From Fragilaria radians (Eukaryota; Bacillariophyta; Fragilariophyceae; Fragilariales; Fragilariaceae), in the NCBI GenBank assembly GCA_900642245.1, contig CAAAJI010000594.1, positions 27,888 through 38,417 on the forward strand: DNA of 10,530 nucleotides, given 5' to 3'. The notes below the pieces were generated by a model that was given only the letters and a program-made list of their open reading frames with translations, had not been told where the DNA came from and made no database searches. The stretch's first letter is position 1. Each line of letters opens with the position of its first letter. This document shows, in pieces, positions 1 to 7,023 of this stretch. Position numbers and translations under genes: made by a program.

Positions 1-267
1 ATATCTCTTCTAACAAGTGATATTTTCAAATCGAAAATTTTCATGTTGAACAGCTCGTCAACCCTTAAATTGTTACCATCAACACTACTATCGGAACTTA
101 AGAAAAGTGAAGATTTAGGAAGTTTACTCAGGAAGCCGCGAATGATCCTGACTGACCGTATTCTCGATGAAGCTGCTAGTGAAGTTGCAGAGGACTTTGA
201 ATGGGATCAGCTAATGAAAGAATGGAATACTGATTGCGAAGATATTCCTTATTTGATTACGCTTTAA
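1..267 (+). CDS. 3' end of an unrecognised host protein gene
   Basis: The frame is open from the first base of the window to a TAA at 265-267, giving 88 codons, so the start and any upstream exons lie outside. The first in-frame ATG is at 43, but because the frame is open upstream of it I treat the gene as a 5'-partial. The C-terminus is leucine/serine-rich, then has a mixed charged helix-like stretch (about residues 50-75, including ILDEAASEVAEDFEWDQL), and ends in a hydrophobic IPYLITL tail. I see no signal peptide, transmembrane segment or catalytic motif, and I do not recognise the family. It shows none of the frameshifts or stops that riddle the neighbouring transposon remnants, which favours a host gene. 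It could also be a chance open frame; 88 codons without a stop in AT-rich DNA is suggestive, not conclusive. Confidence 0.45.
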   Translation: MSLLTSDIFKSKIFMLNSSSTLKLLPSTLLSELKKSEDLGSLLRKPRMILTDRILDEAASEVAEDFEWDQLMKEWNTDCEDIPYLITL

Positions 268-679
268 TGGTTGTCACAATTGTATTTATGACTTCTAAGC
301 GATGCTCTAGTGTCTGGAACACTTTAAGAGAGTCATCTAAACGACGATCAGCCCTGAATGTATAAATATTTGGATCCCTTTTATCTCACGATGATACAAG
401 AATGGAAAAAGTGGTTTGGGGGTAATCAGAAAAAGTTGTTTCAATCTTGCAAGTCGTATTATCAAATTAGCAATCACTTTACAAAAAATGCATTTATGAA
501 TGCGGGATCATATGCAACCCTAATTGTGTGTGATACAGGTGTGCCTTAACATTAGCCATTTAATTGCTGTATTTCTTCGATAGAGCTTTTAACATTTTTC
601 TTTGTGCCCTAACCCCTAAATTTTAGATCACGGATTTACTTTTAGTTTCCTTCTCTATGAATGTTTGAACTTAATTCCT
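268..679. other. Spacer between host gene end and copia fragment A
   Basis: About 410 AT-rich bases. The plus strand has one 63-codon frame from ATG 358 to TAA 547-549, with no recognisable motif, and I cannot support it as a gene. On the minus strand I looked for the RT thumb/RNase H continuation of fragment A and did not find it. No LTR ends, tRNA or clear polyadenylation signal are visible. Confidence 0.5.
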
Positions 680-1480
680 TCAAAGACTAGGTATGTAAGA
701 TCCCCAAGTAAGTTTTTTCTCAGGTACGCCAATGCGCTTTAACTTTCCACCAAGATGGAGGAGCTTACGCATAACACCATTTATTTGAAATCCAATATCA
801 ATCAGGGATTGAAAGAAAGTTTTAGAAATCTCCCCAACATATAACAAGTCATCAACATTCCCCATGCGTTTGCAACCACACATCCAAATGTCAGGATCAG
901 CTTTGAAGACAAGATCATACAGGACAGAGGCAAGAAGGTGGTAGAAACAAGATCCAGAAATTTGGAGGCCATAGAGAGCTTTCTTGATAATCATCACATT
1001 ACCAACCCTTTCAACAAATTCAGGCACCGCTACAAGAGCAACCTTTTCATCACAGGTACTTTCTAAGTATACATTTCTGATATCACCAGCACAGATTTCA
1101 TCACCATTTAGTTGACCAATAAACATCATAATTCTTAAGGATTGTGGGGAAACAACAGATGTGCATGATGATTCAACTGGAGGCTCAGTCATGTGGCCAT
1201 CAACAACACATTGCCACTTGCTTTGCAAAGCATGCTTACAATTATAAACTAGGTGTAATTTAATCATTGTGTAACCGGGAGGACATTTTCCATTAGGACC
1301 AAGGTCTTCAAAACATTCATATTCATCAAGTTAAGCCATTTCAAAGCAAGTAGCATCTATCCATAAGAAGTTTCCATTTTCATTGTCAAGTAACATAGTA
1401 TCATTGTAGTTGCAAGGAATTTGAACACCAAACTTTCAAGTACAAGTATGCTTGTATTTTGCGTAGTTAAGTCTTACTTT
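680..1480 (-). pseudogene. Copia reverse transcriptase remnant (fragment A)
   Basis: This is the RT fingers and palm of a Ty1/copia polymerase, which would copy element RNA into DNA in the virus-like particle. The frame reads from about 1480, passes a TGA (1438-1436) and a TAA (1333-1331), and is then open for over 210 codons to a TGA (682-680). In order it shows FGVQIP, NGNFLWIDATCFEMA, DEYECFEDLG, PPGYTMIKLHLVYNCKHA, GHMTEPPVES, the first catalytic Asp in DIRNVYLES, ALYGL, then KADPDIWM and VDDLLYVGE (second motif), and finally LTWGS. The usual tyrosine-containing YVDD context is shortened: the stretch before VDD lacks several residues and has Asn in place of Tyr. The thumb and connection domains are absent. 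The long uninterrupted frame suggests this is the least decayed coding piece in the window. Confidence 0.85.
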
Positions 1481-1639
1481 CTACATCAACTGGGAATAAA
1501 ATGAAATTCAGAATCAGATTGTATTCCAAATCCTTTTGTAAGTTAAGATACCTTTTCAAATATGTTTGAGCGCAGATTGATCAATCATGAGCAATTTCAT
1601 TTGCAACATAAGTATCAGCAACAACATCTTCATCCAGCA

Positions 1640-2520
1640 GAAAATCTTTAAGAAAGGAAAAAGTTGAATTTGGAGTAGGAGCAGCAGTAACTACAGTAGA
1701 ACCAACAATTCTCTGCCGTGTACCCAGCAGTTCCTGGATTGACAGGTCTTGAATTACCACCATTGACACTATCACAGAAACAACCAGAAGCATGACCGCT
1801 TCCATTTCTTTGCCATCTTTCATTGGAGCATGGACGTTTTCCAGAGCTTGAACGGGACTTTAAATTAGATTTTGAATTAATTCATCACTTGTATGACAAT
1901 ATTTGACAATATGGGTGTTTGCTTTTGCAATTAAGGCAAGATTTGACATAGCATTTGAGAAGGTAGGATGACCATTAACGGAATCAAATAACTGTCCCAC
2001 TTTCTCGTCATCATGAACAGCCTTTCATGTAGCATCCTCAACGTAAAGGTTTGGATTAAATGAGTAGGACCAACAGGATATCTTTTAGTCAATTGCAATT
2101 AAGAGAATTCACGGCGAAAATCAGAACGTAGCGCAGTAATATTTCCTTTGAAAGCATAATGAGCATTGAATTATAGCATGTGCATCTCCATCAATTGAGT
2201 CTGAGCTTGTTCACCCACAATAGGGATACTGAGCATTGACAAAGCAAATACATTTGATGTTCCTAAAGTTGATTTTCTTTTAATGAGGCAGTTGTTTCCA
2301 GATCAAACTCCAAAGAAACATCGTCAACACTTGCTTGAGCATGTCATTGGCACAGAGTGCAGAAGTAAAGCTTTCCTTCTTCCATTAAATGCAGAATGGG
2401 TCTTAAGATCCTGCGGATGTAAGGCATCAAATTCAATATCAGTTTTAGGAGATGGTCCAAAGCTTCAGCTTGGGTATGCCTTGTCTTGGTCATTGACACA
2501 GTTCAAAATCACAGCTTGAT
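1640..2520 (-). pseudogene. Copia gag remnant (fragment A), multiply frameshifted
   Basis: Gag forms the particle shell that packages element RNA. Minus-strand pieces in successive frames read like diatom copia gag. They are DALHPQDLKTHSAFNGRRKA (near 2430-2370), then NVFALSMLSIPIVGEQAQTQ (near 2250-2190), NAHYAFKGNITALRSDFRRE (near 2170-2110), TKRYPVGPTHLIQ (near 2090-2050), and KVGQLFDSVNGHPTFSNAMS through VKYCHTSDE (near 2000-1880). A basic Ser/Gly/Asn-rich C-terminal stretch with PVNPGTAGYTAENC follows (near 1745-1700). At least three frame changes and several in-frame stops separate these blocks. A fragmentary Cys-rich phrase CLNCKSKHPYC (near 1935-1903) resembles a degenerate zinc knuckle, but its frame differs from its surroundings, so I do not insist on it. 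The assignment to gag is from recalled family patterns. Confidence 0.65.
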
Positions 2521-2560
2521 GTCAGGTTAAGTTTTAAGCTAATTTCCGAAAAGAAAACAG

Positions 2561-2690
2561 ACAGATTACATGTGGCAGACAGATTCCAGTTGGAAAACAG
2601 ATTCTGTAGCATATGGGAAAAGCAGAGGGGAAGATAGATTCTGTGAGATTGATGGATAGGAAGTTGAACAGATTCAGTGGAACAGATGGA
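2561..2690. repeat. Degenerate 18-bp repeats with ACAGATT core
   Basis: ACAGATT-type cores begin at 2561, 2579, 2597, 2634 (ATAGATT), 2668 and 2682 (ACAGATG). The first three are exactly 18 bases apart; the rest are irregularly spaced, as expected for a decayed tandem array. On the minus strand the phased part would encode a 6-residue Asn-Leu period. It lies just beyond the recognisable gag start of copia fragment A. Confidence 0.55.
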
Positions 2691-3030
2691 CAGGCTGGTA
2701 CGATTTTTTTGGCATTGTGCGTACAATGTCAAACGAACTTCACTCCTGATCTTGTTAAAAGCAATGGACCTGTGGGTTTATAACGTTTTAAAGGCTAATG
2801 TTAATAGTGCGTGAGTTTACAGCTGGGAGTATGCTTCCAACATATTTAGTAATGTTCAACAATGACTGTTAATTATTATTTCACTTGATAGATTATTGTG
2901 AGCTAAATATAAAGCAAATGTCATCACTCGGCGATGCTTGGCGCGTGTCACATGAACGTTGTTTGCTTAAATATGGCGAAACATCCATTAACGTTTATAA
3001 GAGTCTACATTTAACCAGTAACCTGTAACT
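2691..3030. other. Spacer between divergent copia fragments A and B
   Basis: About 340 AT-rich bases separate the gag end of A from the gag start of B. A 5' LTR and primer-binding site for B would be expected here, but I find no stretch resembling the 3' LTR at 6623-7023 and no clear complement of a tRNA 3' end. No gene is visible. Confidence 0.5.
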
Positions 3031-4215
3031 TTGGAGAAACCCTTGAAATTAGTGGTAAACTGGATTCGATATTTTATAGGTTCGCGTGAGACCGTGAACG
3101 TGAATATTCTGACAGGACCTGCTTGCCCTCCATTTGGTGGAAGCCAAACCAACACCACATCAAGCAACCACACATCTAACCCACATGAGCAATTCTGGAA
3201 AGCAATGCATCCTTGTTTTGAAGGTTGCACCAAGGAGCTTTGTGGACATACCTATGATTATGGCATAGCCCGCCAGGCTGACATGTGGACCACCACCACT
3301 AAGCAAATTTGTGAGCATGTTTACCAGACATTAAAGTATGGAAGTGACACCATCACTGCAATCCAGAACATTTTGAACCTGTACTTGAAGAGCCCCCTGA
3401 ACCAGAATCCTTTTCAACAACCATCACAAAGGCGCAATTAACTTGCTCCATTTGCCACAATGAGCGCTTCAAGGAATTAATTTGCCGCAATTCACAGCTC
3501 CAGCAGAATATCATGACAGTGTATGTCATCATCTGGGGATAGTGTTCAGGTGCTATCAGAGCCAAGTTAGAATCACTCTCAGAATATGCCAATCTGAGCA
3601 AAGAGGCCAATGGAATTAAACTTCTGAAAGCCATACAAGGAGTTTTTTACAAATTTGAGAACAAACTCTACATTTTCAATCCCCTACATGATGCCATGAT
3701 GACATTTTATTTATTTTGACAGCAACCCAAGATAACTGCACAGCAGTACTATGGGCGTTTTCGTAGTATATTGGATGTGGCTGAGTACTGTGGTGGAACC
3801 ATTGGTGATGATCGTGGTTTGGTTGAACACATGCTGCAAAAGAAAACATTTCTGTCACAACAGCAAGTGTTGAGCAGATGTTCAAGGCCAAAGCATAAAC
3901 CACAGAGCAATATCTGGCTGTGACATTCATCCTCAGGGCTGATCAAGTCCGTTACAGCAATCTAATAAGGGATGTTGAAATCAGTACCTCCAAGGTACCA
4001 ACAACTGCTGCTCCACTGTCACTGATTCATACAACCTGCTCACAAACTGGATGCCAACCCCAAAGATGTACCATTTTGCATCACCAGCAGCATAGCCTTT
4101 GTAATCATTGGTAATACTGGAATAAATGGTTGAAAACAGCAGGAAGGGAAAGATAGATCTGGGATCATTTGCCAGAATTGCGAGAATTATGGTCAGTATG
4201 CCCATATATGCCCAA
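3031..4215 (+). pseudogene. Copia gag remnant (fragment B), with mutated CCHC knuckle
   Basis: The capsid/nucleocapsid part of element B. The first block (about 3100-3375) contains CFEGCTKELCGHTYDYGIAR and QADMWTTTTKQICEHV, matching the N-terminal region of diatom copia gag. The frame then shifts near 3375 to an acidic Pro/Glu stretch and TVYVIIWG, a TAG at 3540-3542, then CSGAIRAKLESLSEYANLSK and FYKFENKLYIFNPLHDA. After a TGA at 3717-3719 come QQYYGRFRSILDVAEYCGGT and IGDDRGLVEHML. Another shift gives FILRADQVRYSNLIRDVE (3920 onward), another SYNLLTNWMPTPKMYHF (near 4030-4080), and last the zinc knuckle. The frame at 3031 opens on TTG; the only in-frame ATG (3205-3207) falls inside the conserved region, so the original start codon is probably lost. 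Confidence 0.8.
4170..4211 (+). other. Zinc knuckle of gag with His replaced by Gln
   Basis: The short frame ending in TGA after 4211 reads CQNCENYGQYAHIC. The retroelement nucleocapsid pattern is C-x2-C-x4-H-x4-C; here the three cysteines are at the right spacing but the His position is Gln (codon 4194-4196, CAG). A His is present three residues later, out of register. The knuckle normally binds element RNA through a Zn ion; this one is probably dead. Confidence 0.75.
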
Positions 4216-4291
4216 ACTGAACAAAGAATAAAGTAAGTGATTCTTTTAGCATCAAAACCAATGAATCTTCAGAGAACAGTACCAGCTCCAA

Positions 4292-4848
4292 TTGGTCAGG
4301 TACCAACTTCTAATACTGGCGGGGATTGCCACCAACCAGGAAATTTTCTGCCAATATAATGAGGATCAAGCCCACTTCAATTTTTTCCAACATATCATTG
4401 ATCATAGCCATGACACAGGAGTCACCCTCAATCCGTCTCGCAACACCATTGTACCACCACATTGGATTCTAATCAATAGTCAATCAACAGTTGATGTATT
4501 TAGCAAATTTGGAAAAAACTACACAGCATCAATTTACTCTGCAATGCAGGTGTCACCACAACAGATCAAGTTTGAGACCTCCCTGGTTATGGCACAGTAT
4601 GGTTCCATGCACAAGGAATTTCCAACATTCTGTCCCTTGCTAGGGTAGAAGAAAGTACAATGTGTCATATGACAGTAATGGAAATAATGCCTTGTGGTCG
4701 CCAAGTCAGATGGGACCACGTTTAGATTTGTACAGTCAAAAATGGGGCTATGTTACTATGATACCCTTGCCCAAATTTCAGCTGCCGCATTTTTCACAAC
4801 AGCAACCACTGCTAAGGCTACATCCACTGCATCGAAGCCCAAATGCTG
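4292..4848 (+). pseudogene. Copia protease region remnant (fragment B)
   Basis: The aspartic protease would cut the polyprotein. An open stretch from 4292 carries HWILINSQSTVDVF (about 4460-4504). In the diatom elements the corresponding motif has an Asp in the ILLD(S/N)QST context; here the codon at 4475-4477 is AAT (Asn). The frame then shifts: CNAGVTTTDQ, a stop, LPGYGTVWFHAQGISNILSL (near 4545-4645) continue the domain in a different frame. VSYDSNGNNA (4662 onward) and, in yet another frame, QSKMGLCYYDTLAQISAAA with an Ala/Thr-rich tail (near 4734-4848) follow. At least three frames are needed to read the block. The loss of the catalytic Asp and the frame changes make it non-functional. 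Confidence 0.75.
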
Positions 4849-5740
4849 ACTATTCTAGGGCTGTTGCTGCCCACAAACTTCAGCACATACTTGGTCCCCC
4901 AAGTACTTGCACTTTTATTGATATTGTACAGTCAAGATTCATCCCAAATTGTCCAATCACCCAAGCTGACATTCTGGCTGCAGAAGATATTTTTGGCCCT
5001 GACATAACAACACTTAAATGTTAAACTAAACGCCAACAGCCAGGAAAGGTTGCTGCAAGGTTGATTGTGCAATTTGGACTGTGAAAGAGCCATGCCGGTT
5101 TACTTTTCAAAGTGTCCCTTTCCCCTGGCTTCCGTGGCATCTCATCATTGAAATGTTTCAAGCTGTATTTTGGCTTAATGCTGCCAACCGGGATCTCCCA
5201 TAGATGCAGTCCACAAACAATTCTCACCGGTCAACATATTGATTACGTATCCTGGAGTTAGGTTCCTATGCACAAGTCCATGAATAGCACGATAACTCAC
5301 TAGTTGCCTGTACTACTGGTACATTGGCCATACAACCAACTGTCAATTCTCAACGTTGCTACTTGTTCTATAGCCTCAGCAGTGGCCGAATCCTGCATGA
5401 GTATCAATGGACCCCACTCCCTATGCCACAAGAGGTCATTCAGCATGTTGCCCTTCTTTGTAAACAGGATCAATCACCCACTGGGGTCGACGTTTTGGAC
5501 CATACTCTTCATCCATTTTACATCCCTGATCCTGATGATGACCCCCTGGATTTACACCATCTTAATGAAAATGACTGTGAAATTTTTGATTCACATCAGA
5601 ATGATTCAATTGAAGATCCTAGCAACAAAGATGACATCATTCACCATGATCCAATAAATGATCCCATTCATGATCCAAATGCTGATCCTACCAACAATCC
5701 AACAGATGATCCATTTGATAATCATTCTATTGTTAATTGA
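4838..5740 (+). pseudogene. Copia integrase remnant with core deleted, plus acidic linker (fragment B)
   Basis: The integrase would insert element cDNA into the host genome. The N-terminal/pre-integrase part is well kept: NADYSRAVAAHKLQ, then PNCPITQADILAAEDIFGPD, ending in a TAA after 5024. KTKRQQPGKVAARL-like sequence follows. The text then jumps to VKEPCRFTFQSVPFPWLP and FQAVFWLN (from about 5080), which corresponds to sequence after the catalytic Glu, so the D,D(35)E core is missing. TILTGQHIDY and, after a frameshift, LELGSYAQVHE-stop-HDNS (TAG at 5285-5287) lead into a clean open frame of about 150 codons to TGA 5738-5740. It contains CYLFYSLSSGRILHEYQWTP and LPMPQEVIQHV. The last 70 residues are an Asp/Asn/His/Pro-rich acidic linker. 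Confidence 0.8.
5648..5712 (+). repeat. 12-bp coding minisatellite (GATCC core) in the acidic linker
   Basis: GATCC (once AATCC) recurs at 5648, 5660, 5672, 5684, 5696 and 5708, giving an exact 12-base period over six units. It encodes a 4-residue Asp/Asn-Pro-x-x period (DPINDPIHDPNADPTNNPTD). The sequence between the cores is not conserved, so the phase is kept better than the unit itself. Confidence 0.8.
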
Positions 5741-5743
5741 ATT

Positions 5744-6400
5744 CAACGGACAATATCAACCTAATTATTTGAGATGCAACTGGTGACCCATCATTCATTC
5801 AGCCACCTTGTGAAAACCCAACAGGTGGTCCAAGCTTTGTTCCAATTGTAGGGGTGTACACTAATGATGATGAGAACCAAGAATTGGTTAATGAATTGGC
5901 ACGACCACAGACTATAGGTATCACTGAGCAGGTGAGGATAGGGTGGAAATGATGAGGCTGCAGAATATGCTCAGTTACAGGATCAACTTTGACAACACAT
6001 GGATGAAATGTATGGAGCACGTACTGGAAGGTACAACCAATGCTCCTGTCAAGCACAAACCTACGGTCATCTTCACACCACCCTTTCAGCCATTGCCATG
6101 ACTCAATACACACTGAAGAAAGGAATTAAGCTATTCAAAGACTCAGGGGTAGATGCAATATCAAAGGAACTTGAGGAGTTGCATTTTCGGCAAGTACTTC
6201 AACCTAAAAAGGATACTGAGCTCACCAAGGCACAGAGAAGAGAGTAACTACAATACTTGATGTTCCTCAAGCAGAAGAGGGATGGCAAGATAAAAGCAAG
6301 GGGATGTACCGATGGGCAAAAGCAACGATAACACATCACAAAAGGGGAGGCAACTGCCCCAACATTTGCCTTTGAGAGTCAGTATTCCTCACCAACTGCA
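5744..6400 (+). pseudogene. Copia RT N-terminal remnant (fragment B)
   Basis: The linker continues in shifted frames as NPTGGPSFVPIVGVYTND and DENQELVNELARPQTIG (about 5815-5930). EAAEYAQLQDQL, a TGA, then QHMDEMYGARTGRYN and KKGIKLFKDSGVDAISKELE follow. After a TAA (6245-6247) the same frame reads LQYLMFLKQKRDGKIKARGC, then TDGQKQR, a TAA (6329-6331), and HITKGEATAPTFAFES. This is the RT fingers region of the diatom copia type that carries a GRIKGRGCADGRKQR-like block. The homology stops near 6395, before the first catalytic Asp; no YVDD follows. The frame from ATG 5999 has 82 codons and no role as an independent gene. Confidence 0.85.
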
Positions 6401-6759
6401 TTGACCGTGGTTCAAGTAGCAAGAGAACCAGACATAATAACATCATATATTTTGTCACTGATAGGATTGCAAACGGTGACATAAAGCTGAAACACTATCA
6501 TACCACAGACATGATTGGTGACTTCTTCACAAAACCACTCCAGGGAGCACAGTTCAATTTTTTTGTAGCATCATCCTGAACAATAATGATATTGATCCTG
6601 AGTCCAATGGATCACAGGAGTGTGTTGGGAAGCAATAATGATATCACACAACTGGGTAAAGTCTTAACGCACGACAATAAGAACCCAACGGATGAAATTT
6701 CAACCGACGGTTGGACAACCGTACAGAAAAGAAGAAACAAGAAGGTAGACAGTCCATAA
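6397..6759 (+). pseudogene. Copia RNase H C-terminal remnant running into the LTR (fragment B)
   Basis: One frame from about 6397 to TAA 6757-6759, with a single internal TGA (6577-6579). It contains SSSKRTRHNNI, IYFVTDRIANGDIKLKHYHT, TDMIGDFFTKPLQGAQF and, after the TGA, PMDHRSVLG and a Lys/Arg-rich end with DGWTTVQKRRNKK. The first blocks are the C-terminus of copia RNase H, which degrades the RNA strand during reverse transcription. DHRSVLG and the basic GW tail are characteristic of the polyprotein end in these diatom elements. RNase H catalytic residues lie upstream of what is preserved. The last 45 or so codons overlap the proposed LTR. Confidence 0.8.
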
Positions 6760-7023
6760 ATTTTAAAATATCTGGGTTAACCATCTCGTGTTACTCGCTC
6801 AGATAGCATTGACTTACCTTTAGAAATGTCAAAATCAAGGTTTTTACAAAACTTTTGAATTAATCAAGGCAGTCATCTCACACTTTGCTCTCGAGGCTTG
6901 ACATTATACTCGCGTCATCAACAACATTAGTGTTATCGTTATGGTGGAAAATGGTTCTTCCAGCGTGGGACTAGACATATCGATAACAAATACTCCGGTT
7001 CAATACTCAATTGGATTCCAACA
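6623..7023 (+). repeat. Probable 3' LTR of copia fragment B
   Basis: A 401-base segment begins TGTTGGGAAGC and ends GGATTCCAACA, giving the copia-like inverted termini TGTTGG...CCAACA. It follows directly on the end of the polyprotein frame, and the bases just before it (ending ACAGGAGTG) are purine-biased like a short polypurine tract. No second copy is visible in the window, so the boundaries rest on the termini and position alone. The 5 bases after it (ACTTG, 7024-7028) would be the target duplication, but the partner copy cannot be checked because the 5' LTR is missing. Confidence 0.5.

Larger units (their letters stand above)
680..2520 (-). mobile_element. Copia fragment A (CoDi-type LTR retrotransposon), degraded, minus strand
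   Basis: Reading from high to low coordinates, the minus strand carries gag-like pieces (about 2520 to 1640) and then an RT fingers/palm piece (1480 to 680). The order gag then RT is correct for Ty1/copia, but the protease and integrase that should lie between are gone: only about 170 bases separate recognisable gag C-terminus from the region leading into RT. The element also stops after the RT palm, with no thumb, RNase H or LTR. Frame changes and in-frame stops break both gag and the RT lead-in, so it is a dead copy. Its RT phrases (VYNCKHA, GHMTEPPVES, DIRNVYLES) differ from those of the two plus-strand elements, indicating a separate sub-lineage. Confidence 0.8.
3031..7023 (+). mobile_element. 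Copia fragment B (CoDi-type LTR retrotransposon), plus strand, with 3' LTR
   Basis: This is a nearly full-order but dead Ty1/copia element of about 4 kb. The blocks run in the expected order: gag N-terminus, gag core, gag C-terminus, CCHC knuckle, protease, pre-integrase region, integrase C-terminus, acidic linker, RT fingers, RNase H C-terminus and probable LTR. Consecutive blocks sit in different frames and carry many stops. Two large gaps remove enzymatic cores: the integrase catalytic domain (between about 5035 and 5080) and the RT palm through most of RNase H (near 6395-6410). A 5' LTR was not found. Gag and pol appear to have formed a single polyprotein, since no terminator separates the knuckle from the protease other than decay stops. 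Confidence 0.85.

Noticed and set aside
358..549. 63-codon plus-strand ORF in the left spacer
   Set aside because: No recognisable motif or family. The length is within what chance gives in this composition, and it has no context supporting a gene.
2283..2519. 78-codon plus-strand ORF
   Set aside because: It lies antisense to recognisable gag blocks of element A on the minus strand, which explain the sequence better.
2835..2842. TTCCAACA resembling an LTR end, which could mark a 5' LTR of element B
   Set aside because: Only eight bases match the 3' LTR end. The preceding 100 bases do not resemble the 6623-7023 segment, a 400-base LTR would overlap gag of element A, and no primer-binding site follows.
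3353..3634. 93-codon minus-strand ORF with a Ser/Gly-rich end
   Set aside because: Antisense to gag of element B; the opposite strand carries conserved gag phrases.
5799..6113. 104-codon minus-strand ORF
   Set aside because: Shadow of the plus-strand linker and RT lead-in of element B, where family phrases are recognisable.
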